NCBI GenBank assembly: GCA_963676875.1
Contig: OY781436.1
Span: 248,001-312,000, forward strand
Direction: 5' to 3'
DNA from: UBA6244 sp963676875
GTDB taxonomy: Bacteria > Bacteroidota > Bacteroidia > Bacteroidales > F082
Length of the DNA: 64,000 nt
Under the pieces are notes generated by a model, which saw nothing but the letters and a program-made list of their open reading frames with translations, was not told where the DNA came from and searched no databases. A program made the position numbers and the translations under genes. This document shows positions 15,459-24,800 of this stretch, in pieces; the stretch's first letter is position 1; the number at the start of each line of letters is the position of its first letter.

Positions 15459-16364
15459 CTAATTATCAATAAAACGGGGTGAATTTAGGGTGGTGCTATG
15501 CTTATTAAAACGTCCGATAAGCACCACTTCATGGATTCCGGTTTGATACTTGGCAAAAGTTCCTGCTCCCATATCATACGCATAACGGATTTCGACCAAT
15601 TCTGTAAGATGTAATCCGGCCCTGAAAATAAACGATTGTCCGTTTCGGTATTCGAGACCAAAGCCAAACAACTGTTTGTAAGCAAAATCGGCCGACAAGC
15701 CAAAAGTAGAAATGGTGCCGCTGGAAAAATAACCTGCACCTGGAGTCAAAGATATGTCGCTAGATACTTCCCATTGATATTGCATATAAGCCTGAGTTTG
15801 CAAGGGGATTTTATATAGCGTGGCATTTTTATTGAAAACAGTTATATGATTGGCGGAAACCCCCGCTTTGAATTGACCAAATAGATATTCAAAACCAAAA
15901 TCAAAATCAGGACGAATTATATTTTGGTCAGAAACCGGAATATCTTGTTCTTCCTCACCAAAGCGCAATTTACTGTAATCCAATTTCCGAAAATATATAC
16001 CGGCACCAATGCCGAGATGCAATTGATGACCTGCTTTGAAATTTACATGATAGGCATATCCCAATTTCACATTTTGCGTAAGTGCCACTCCTTCCGATTG
16101 GTTACTAATATTGAGACTAACGCCCATATTGTACTTATCGAAAAAAGTAGATACCTGTCCCCATTGCATATTGGGTGCATCCTCAAACCCAATCCACTGC
16201 TGGTGAGCACCCAGATAGGCATTAATCAGTCCGTTGCTTTCGATGGCAGCAGGATTGCGTGCAATGGCATTGATTTGATAATTGTTGAACAGCAAATCTG
16301 ATTGCGCCTGTATTTCAATAGTCATCAAAGTGAAAAATATGATAGTCCACACTATAGCTTTCAT
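15459..16364 (-). CDS. PorP/SprF family T9SS outer-membrane protein
   Basis: A 301-residue outer-membrane beta-barrel protein. A signal peptide covers residues 1-21 (ending IEIQAQ). The mature start SDLLFNNYQINAIARNPAAIESN is typical of PorP/SprF, where 'NP.....' follows a Q/N-rich first strand. The motif HQQWIGFEDAPNMQ is the family's 'QW.GF.gAP' signature. Aromatic strand ends continue to the C-terminus (VVLIGRFNKHS). SprF is needed to export the giant adhesin SprB in Flavobacterium. Here the gene is the last of three, after a giant type B adhesin and an OmpA-type gene, which fits the same partner role. The ATG at 16364 overlaps the preceding stop by 4 bp (ATGA) and has GGAGGG upstream, so translational coupling is likely. 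Confidence 0.92.
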   Translation of the reverse strand: MKAIVWTIIFFTLMTIEIQAQSDLLFNNYQINAIARNPAAIESNGLINAYLGAHQQWIGFEDAPNMQWGQVSTFFDKYNMGVSLNISNQSEGVALTQNVKLGYAYHVNFKAGHQLHLGIGAGIYFRKLDYSKLRFGEEEQDIPVSDQNIIRPDFDFGFEYLFGQFKAGVSANHITVFNKNATLYKIPLQTQAYMQYQWEVSSDISLTPGAGYFSSGTISTFGLSADFAYKQLFGFGLEYRNGQSFIFRAGLHLTELVEIRYAYDMGAGTFAKYQTGIHEVVLIGRFNKHSTTLNSPRFIDN

Positions 16365-18892
16365 CTTCTGCCCTCCTTTTCCATTTTTTTGGCCTGATCG
16401 AGGGTAATGCGCTGGTCGTTGAAATAACAAACCACGAAACAATCATCGTAGCCAAAATGTTTAAGTTGTTTTTTGAGCTTACTTATTTCCGCAAGGGTAG
16501 CCCGACTCCCTGCCTCGTATTTAACGAAAACACCTTCCCTATTCTGATAAATCCGGACGGGTTGCAAATTGGCCAATATGATGGCAAATTCCTTTTTCAC
16601 ATCAATCACCTCACTCGAAGTAAGCAGTTGCACCCGATATTGAAGACCTGTTGTTTGCTCACCATCCGGTAAAATGATTTCAGAACCATCCAATTCATCC
16701 TCCAACACAGTGTCGTCCAAACTGATAACATTGAATGTGGTTCTGCGGTTGGCTTGGTGTTCTTCTTCGGTTTGGGCGTATGGCAACAGCAATTGACTTT
16801 CTCCCCAACCTCTGGCTATCAACCGACTTGGGGCTATTCCTGAAGCAACTAAATAATTAACTACGGAGGCTGCTCGTTGGATGGAAAGATCCATGTTGTA
16901 TTCATCCCTTCCTCGAGCATCTGTGTGGGCATTTATCTGAATGGCTACTCCGGGGGTTTCCCTGAGCATGGAGGCCAGTTTATCCAATTCAATTTTAGAC
17001 ACTTCACGTAAGCTCGCCTTGTTGTAATCGTAATAAATATTATTCAGCACTACTTCTTGCTTGGTCTGAATTTTCAGCAATTGAAAATCCATGTCGTAGC
17101 CATTGGCCTTATTAAACACCATTTCGGCGTCCACCTTAGGGAGGATACAGTTTCGCGATTCGGCAAAATATCCTTCTTTACCGGTTTTAACCGCATAGAT
17201 GGTTTGTGGCTTCAGCCCATTAAAAATGTAATATCCTTGTTCATTGCTTCTTGTATAGCTCGAGAAACCGGCATCATTGGTTATTTCAACCCTTACTCCG
17301 GGCATGGGAAGATTTGTCTCTCTATTAGAAATCCATCCGCTGATAGCACATGGAAAGGCCGTTTTCGACAGAATAAAATTGGCTTGAAATGCAGGATTAG
17401 TCTGTGAAAGCAAGTTAATATCATTGGTCTTCACCACTTTTTTTTCTACATAATAATTGTCGTAAGAAGCCGAAAGTCGATACTCATTGAAGGCATCTGC
17501 TTGTATTTGATATCCCCCCATGGCATCCGTAAAAACTGAATCCAATTGATTGTGGTTGTTTTGGAATAGTACTTTTGCATCGGCAAGGGGTTTTTTATCC
17601 GACTCCCTGATGATAGTTCCGTAGATGAGCACTTTCAACGGAAAACCCTTGTAACGAAAGATATCATCACTTGTTTCCGGATTCCTGTTACTACAAAAGA
17701 ACCCTCCTGTTCCGTCCTCATCAGGAAGTAGCGAGAAATCATCGGCGGCACTATTAATCGGATACCCAATATTGACAGGTGTGGTAAAAAAAAGATGATC
17801 CCGTAGGCTTACATACACATCCAGTCCGCCAAGTGAATTAATTCGGTCTGAGGCAAAAAACAACAGACTGTCGCCTGAAAGCGTTGGAAACAGCTCATTG
17901 GCAGCGGTATTTATTTCCTTTCCCAGGTTGACCGGAATACCCCAATACCCGCCTTCTTTCCGGGTAATTTTCCACAAATCGTTCTGTCCATAGCCTCCGG
18001 GCATGTTTGAAGTAAAGTACAAGGTATTTCCATTGTCGGCCACAAAAGGATGCCCATAGTTGTAACCTTCATTCATGAACCCGACCTTCTCCCCTCTCGA
18101 CCATTTCCCCGTAATAGCATTAAAATCAGCCTGATAAATCAAACAATTTTCGGGCTTACGTGTACAGGAAGTCCAGTAAGCTTTGCGATGGGCAGCGTCG
18201 TAGGCAAAGGTACCGTCGTTGTTGGGAGATCGAAAAATATCCGGCATGGATTTGGGTTCAGCCCATTCGTTGTTTTCGGGTGTGTCGGTTTGCGTATAGA
18301 GCAGATCGCTGAATCCTTGTCCTGTGCGACCATCAATACGTTTAGAGGAAGAAGTCTGTCGCATGGAAGCAAACACCAATTTGTCATCCCAGTAAGCTAC
18401 TCCATAATCGCTGGCATTGCTGTTGATGTGAGGCACTTCGCTAACTATCCCCAACGTGTCGCCCTTTTCGGAATGAATGATCAATTGAAGCGCGGCCAAT
18501 CTTTGAGTAACATCCTTGCTATCAGGATTTTTGCTTTTTAATCGCATCAGCACATCATGGGCTTCTGCATATTTTTTGTCGGCAGCAAGCGCGTTGGCAA
18601 ACATGATTCCCATGGACACATCATCATTGCGGTCGCCCACAGCATCTTCAAACCATTTGGCTGCAGCCTGATAGTCGTTCATGGCATAATAGGCCATCGC
18701 AATTTGTCCGGCTATTTGCTGCTGTGCATTAAAATCATTGGTTTTGCGTAAAGCTTTGTTGTAGTGCTTTACGGCAGACAAATAGTCGCGTTTTTCAAAG
18801 GCTTGCTCTGCCAATTCAAGTGACTTGACCTGAGCTGCCAGAAAAAGCCCACACCAAACTAAAGCAATGGTCAGAATTATATTTTTCATCAT
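16361..18892 (-). CDS. TPR/PD40/carboxypeptidase-regulatory/OmpA protein (PorE-like) with SPOR-like tail
   Basis: An 843-residue envelope protein with a signal peptide (1-21). Domains in order: TPR repeats (about 24-130: AEQAFEKRDYLSAVKHYNKAL); PD40/WD40-like propeller strands (about 165-420: GNTLYFTSNMPGGYGQNDLW, LFFASDRINSLGGLDVYVS); two carboxypeptidase-regulatory-like folds (about 425-600); an OmpA peptidoglycan-binding domain (about 620-735) with INAHTDARGRDEYNMDLS and RGWGES; and a C-terminal stretch (about 757-830) with the alternating pattern of SPOR domains. The first four match PorE, which tethers the T9SS to peptidoglycan. The SPOR-like tail is extra. It overlaps the giant gene by 4 bp upstream and porP downstream. 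Confidence 0.9.
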   Translation of the reverse strand: MMKNIILTIALVWCGLFLAAQVKSLELAEQAFEKRDYLSAVKHYNKALRKTNDFNAQQQIAGQIAMAYYAMNDYQAAAKWFEDAVGDRNDDVSMGIMFANALAADKKYAEAHDVLMRLKSKNPDSKDVTQRLAALQLIIHSEKGDTLGIVSEVPHINSNASDYGVAYWDDKLVFASMRQTSSSKRIDGRTGQGFSDLLYTQTDTPENNEWAEPKSMPDIFRSPNNDGTFAYDAAHRKAYWTSCTRKPENCLIYQADFNAITGKWSRGEKVGFMNEGYNYGHPFVADNGNTLYFTSNMPGGYGQNDLWKITRKEGGYWGIPVNLGKEINTAANELFPTLSGDSLLFFASDRINSLGGLDVYVSLRDHLFFTTPVNIGYPINSAADDFSLLPDEDGTGGFFCSNRNPETSDDIFRYKGFPLKVLIYGTIIRESDKKPLADAKVLFQNNHNQLDSVFTDAMGGYQIQADAFNEYRLSASYDNYYVEKKVVKTNDINLLSQTNPAFQANFILSKTAFPCAISGWISNRETNLPMPGVRVEITNDAGFSSYTRSNEQGYYIFNGLKPQTIYAVKTGKEGYFAESRNCILPKVDAEMVFNKANGYDMDFQLLKIQTKQEVVLNNIYYDYNKASLREVSKIELDKLASMLRETPGVAIQINAHTDARGRDEYNMDLSIQRAASVVNYLVASGIAPSRLIARGWGESQLLLPYAQTEEEHQANRRTTFNVISLDDTVLEDELDGSEIILPDGEQTTGLQYRVQLLTSSEVIDVKKEFAIILANLQPVRIYQNREGVFVKYEAGSRATLAEISKLKKQLKHFGYDDCFVVCYFNDQRITLDQAKKMEKEGRR

Positions 18893-21800
18893 TCTACAAC
18901 TACTGTTACTGAACCTTTAATGGTTTTCAACAAAGAGCCATCTGCGCTATATATTGGTCGCACATAGTAATACGTTCCCGGAACCACCACTTCTCCGTTG
19001 TGCTTGCCATCCCAGCCTTCGGTACCATGATACAATTCGCCACCCCAACTGCTGTAAACCCAAATTTCAACTCCCGGCAGGAAAATGTCATTTTTGCCAT
19101 CATCATTGGGTGTAAAGGCATTGGGAGCTTCCTCCATTTCCAGATATAGGGCTGCTTCGGCAAAACACCCATTTTCTGCAATTCCCATTACCCTAAGCGT
19201 ATCCGACGTACCACTGTATCCGCCATATGACCATTGATTGTCGGAACCACTTTGGATATCCTGATCGTGAATATTAAAAATATATTGGGTTAATCCGGAT
19301 GGAAGTGCGCTCACAACAAGTGCATTGGGATCGTTTATCAGGGATATTTGAGGTCGTTCGTTTACCACCAGTTCGTGTTCGGCTTGACCAAAACAACCAT
19401 TTTGAAGGTAACCCGTAACCACATAAAGGGTAGTGGATTCAGGCGAAACTGTTATTTCAGGAGCATGTTGAACAGGAAAAGTATTCCACTCATACGTGTA
19501 GGCGCCGGTACCGGAAAGAACGACCGAATCAGAAGAACACATGGCCTCAACCCCTGAGATACTTACCTCCGGGGTTTCAAGAATAAAATAAGGTGCGCTC
19601 CCCGACATAACCGAAGTACATTGGGTGTTGTTGTGCGTGGCAATAACAGAATAAATACCACTTTGAGACAGACCACCAAAACTCAATGGCAAACCTGTTC
19701 CCTGTTTTATTATTCCGAGGGGCATGGCATCCACCATCAACTCATAAGAAGTGTTGGCCTGTGATGACTCCAACAGCAAACCCAGTTCAGGATCATTTTT
19801 ACAATAAGTTCCGCCACCCACAACGGGATAAGCTATGGGATTTTCAGCAACAGAAATAGTAACTGAATTGGCCATTTCGGCATTACAACCAACTGAATTG
19901 GTAGCCAACACCGAGTAGTTTCCATCAGCAAAGTAAGATCCGAAATTGATGGCCGATCCGGTTCCTGTTTGGTAAACACCCGTTGGCTGCGTTTGATACA
20001 AAAGTTGATAACTAACTGAACTTGTCGATTGCTCAAGAATAATCTCTGCACCATCGCCCCCTTCGCAATAGCTTCCTCCGCCCAAAAGGGGATATTTTAC
20101 CGGTGCATTAAATGGCGTAATATAGATAGAATCGGCCACAGATAAAGTGCCATCGGTAACGGTAACCTTGTACCAAGTGGGAATTAATGGGGATATGACA
20201 GCTTCCTGCCCTGTGGCATGAAAACCTACTGGATTTGATTCCCAATAGTAGGTGTATTGGCCTGTACCACCACCCGGCAAAGCATATAAAGAAAGCTGAC
20301 CTCCGGGACAGACAGACTGTGTTGAGGCGATCACCTGAACTTGCAGCAAGCCTCCGGTAACAAACACGATGGCATTGGAGGAATTTCCAACACAGCCGGT
20401 TTCTGCATCTTCTACCTCAAGGGTAAATAGTTTGGTGCTGGTGAGTGGAATTGTGATAGCATCGGGCTCATTGGGGTTTAATAAATATTCCACCGGAGTC
20501 CAGGAAAATTGATACATTCCAGAGCCACCCGTCGCCGAACCCCGGAGTGTAGCATAAGCCCCGGATTCGATGGTGATATCCGGTCCGGCATCTACCAAGG
20601 GTATTTGGTTTTTAATTACCACGGCACTTCCCGCCATTTGTATCGAGCAGCCTGAACCTGAGAAGGATGCTTCTGTAGAATAAAGACCCGGTTCAGTGAA
20701 ATAACCAAAATTCAAGGGTGATCCATTGCCTTGTTGTTGGCTCACTGCCAATCCGTTGCGATATAAAATATAGCCCACTCCAGTCTGAGAACCAGAAAGC
20801 TGAATTGCAGGCCCCTGATTTCCGGGACAGTAGCTTCCTCCGCCTGATAAAACAAACATCTCAGGTTGATCGAATACGGCAACCGATACCGTATCAAACG
20901 ACACAGAAAGACCATCTTCAACCCGCACAATATACTTGGTATTCACTCCGGGATAAACCACCGGATTGGGGATATTCGACACATAACCAACGGGGTAAGA
21001 AGTCCACAAATAACTATAATTACCACTTCCTCCGGTAGGAATGGCTGACAAAACAGTGGGTTCACCAGCACATATGGAGTTAGGGTTGGCACCGGCGATC
21101 ACCGAAAGAGATCCACCCAAAACAAATACGGATGTTTGGTCAGACTCACTCAAACATCCTGATTGTATATCCGTTACATTCAAATAAAAGTTGGTACTCG
21201 TTTCCAAGGGCACGGTGTAAGGCTGTTGCAACAAAGGATTAACAAGAAAATAGTCTGGCGCCCATTCAAACGAATACGTGCCACCTCCACCTGAACCCGT
21301 CCCAAACAACTGGGTGGATGTTCCTGTTTGTATAAACTGATCCGAACCTGCATCAGCCAACGGAAGCTCAATTACCTCAACCTGAACGGTATCATTCATG
21401 GGTGCCAGACAGTTGGTGAAATTTTGTCGTGCCATCACCCAATAGTATCCGGATTGATTTTGTTCACCAAAATCCAATGGCTCCCCCGACCCGGGCAACG
21501 TAAGTAACTCGCCGGATTGATCCCTGTATAGGGAATAAGCTGTTTCAAGCTCGGAATCGATCAGAACAATATTATTTCCCGGCTGACCATCGCAGAAGCT
21601 TCCCCCACCCGTAAGTTGAAATCCGGTGGGAGAAGGCGTTACGTTGATAAAAACTGAATCAGTAACGTTATAAACTCCGTCGCTTACAATCACCTTAAAC
21701 CAAGAAGAAACAGCGGGATCGGCTACCGGATTATAAATGGAAGCAGAAAATCCGGGAGGATCGGAAAGCCAAAGAAAGGAGTAATTCCCTGTTCCACCGG

Positions 21801-24800
21801 AGGGTAAAGCATACAGCTGAATAGATTCACCTTGGCAAACATGATCAATATTGGCATAAACATCCACTTGAAGTGTACCACCTGTGACAAATACTACCAT
21901 GTCATCGGAATCACCCGGACAACCCGTATTATGGTCGTCAACGGTCAACTGAAACAAGGTGGACGCGTGCAATGGAACTGACAATGCTTCCCTGTTTTGC
22001 GGATTAACCAAAGAATCTTCAGGCTGCCAAAGAAAATCATGGTATCCTGAACCTCCTGTGGCATTGCCTGACAATAGCGCTCGTTGGGCATATGGAACAA
22101 ACTGGTCAGCTCCTGCATTGGCCACTGGTTTTGTATGTTCAATCACCTGTGCTTGTCCGTTCATTTCGGAGACACAACCATTGTTACTGAACGCAGTTGC
22201 AGAATAGATGCCTTGTTGGGTGAATTGGCCAAAGTCGAGTGATTGACCTGTACCGACGAGGGTAGTTACCAGTTGGTCGGGTTCCAAAAACAATTGATAA
22301 TTCACTCCTGTTTGACTTGCAGTGAGACCGATATCCACACCCTGGTCATTTGGACAAAAAGCGCCTCCGCCAGAAATGGAAAAAACCGAAGGACGAGCAC
22401 CTACCTGGATGGAAATCGTATCGAATACCGCACTAACCCCGTCAAATACTTCCAAAAAATAGGTTGTTGAAATGGTTGGATGAACTGCGAAAGATTGTTG
22501 GAAGGACATGGTTCCACTTGGTGAAGATGTCCAGGAATAGGCATAATTTCCGGTTCCACCTCCCGCGATGGCTGTCAGATGGACTACTTCACCGTCGCAA
22601 ATGGAAAGGAGAGAAGCTTCTGCATGAGCATATAAATCGGATCCAACCGTAATTACAAACATAGTATCCGGTTGAGAAACACAACTACTTTGGATATTGG
22701 TAGCCGTAAAAAGAAACATCTCTGAACTAGCAATGGGTATGGTGGCCGAGGTAGCTGACTGCGGATTCTGACATAAAACGGAAGGCTGCCACTGGTATTC
22801 ATAAGCATTTCCCGCTCCGTTGATAACACTTCCTGAGAGCACTGTTGAGCTATTTTCCTGAATGATCACATCAGGGCCTGCGTCCACTTTTGGCAATGGT
22901 TGGAAGGCAACCACCGCCTGACCAGCCATATTGGTGGAACATTGAAAGGAGTTTTCAATGGCTTTTACAGTGTATTGCCCATCCTCCGTGAGCAACCCAA
23001 AATGCAATGGAAATCCATTTCCGACCCTCATGATTTGGGTATTAACTCCGTCTTGAAGCAATTGATATTGATGTCCTGTTTGAGAACCTGAAAGCGTAAT
23101 GGCTTCGGGTTCGTCACCCCGGCAAACCACACCTCCTCCGCTCACCGAAAAAACGGTGGGCAGGGCATTTACTTGAATGGTAACGCTTCCCGTCAATTCG
23201 TTTGTTCCGCCACTTACCATAACTTGATAGGTCGTTGTTGTGGAAGGCGAAACTAGGGGCGACATCAAATTAGAAGAAAACCCTGCTGGCTGTGAGCTCC
23301 AATTGTAGGTATAATTTCCATTGCCACCTGAAGCAATGGCATGCAAATGGATTTGCTCGCCGGGACAAATAATAGATGCATCTGCCAGCACGCGCAATGT
23401 AAACGGACCTCCGGTAACCATTACCACCACTTCGTCTTGTTGACTAACACAACCTGTTTGGTCATCGGTAACTGTCAACGAAAATATATTGGAAGTGGCC
23501 AACGGTACGGTTAGAGGCGACTGAACTGTTGAATTTTGCAGCGAGTCTGCTGGAGACCAACTATAGGTGTATTGTCCGCTTCCCAAACCGGCGGACCCGC
23601 TCAACAAGGCTTGTTGCCCCATTGCAATGGTCATATCTTCGCCAGCGTTGGCAAGTGGAGGAATATGCTCATAAATGGTGGCCTGACCATTCATCAACTG
23701 TGTACATCCGGATGGGTTTTCAGCTTGAATGAGATATACTCCTTCCGCACTGAAAACGCCAAAATTCAAAGGCTGCCCGGTTCCATTAAACACAGAAACT
23801 TCAGCTCCTGTTTCATCAAGCAAAGCATAACTAAAGCCCACTTGTGAACCTGACAAGCCAATGGACACACCTGATTCTCCGGCACAATATGATCCACCAC
23901 CGACAACATTGAAAATAGCAGGCGGGGGAAGCACTTCCACATAAACTGTGTCGTAGGCATAGGTCACCCCATCGAAAACCTGCAGATAATAATAGGTGCT
24001 TACCTGAGGATATGCCAGGGTATTCATTGCTGAACTATAATAACCAATGGGATTGGAAGTCCACTGATATTGATAATTTCCTGTTCCTCCAGTTGGCAGT
24101 GCAGAGAGGTGTACTTCACCCCCTTGGCAAATGATGCCGGGGATAGCTAAACTACTTACTGACAACTTATTGCCACCCTCCACATACACAATGAGCGTAT
24201 CTCTCTCAGAAGTGCATTGGGTGGATTGATCTGTAGCCCGAAAGGTAAATAAGGTTGATTGGCTTAGCGGAATAGTTTCTGTATTAACACTTTGTGGATT
24301 TAAACATACCGAAGAAGGATTCCAGGAAAAGCTGTAATTTCCGTTTCCATCCACCGACCCCGAAAGGATGGTAGAGGTGCCACTGCCGATGAGTTGGTCG
24401 GGTCCGGCATTCACAACGGGGATAGGATTAACAGCCTGTGTGGCCGATCCATTCATGGGAGCCATACATTGAGAATTGGTTCCTGTGGCAAAAACAGTAT
24501 AAACCCCTTCATTGTTCTGCATGCCAAAATTCAGGGCATATCCATCTCCATTTTTGGATACGCCGGTAGCCTGTCCATCACGAAGGAGTTGATATGTTGT
24601 ATTGATTTCGGAGCCCGACAGCAGTATTTCATCGAAGGGATCTCCTTGGCAGACGATACCACCACCCAAAACATTGAATGCTGAGGGTTGAGGAAACACT
24701 TCCACCGTAACCGATCCGGAAAGTACGGTTAACCCATCGTTTACCGTAACTGTGTAAGTGGTTGTTTGGGTTGGATTTACCGTAGGATTATAAAGGGAAG

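Noticed and set aside
18050..18541. 163-codon plus-strand frame inside the OmpA-type gene
   Set aside because: It is antisense to a well-supported coding sequence, with no promoter and no recognisable domain. Several similar antisense frames across the giant adhesin, relA and the GMC gene were rejected for the same reason.
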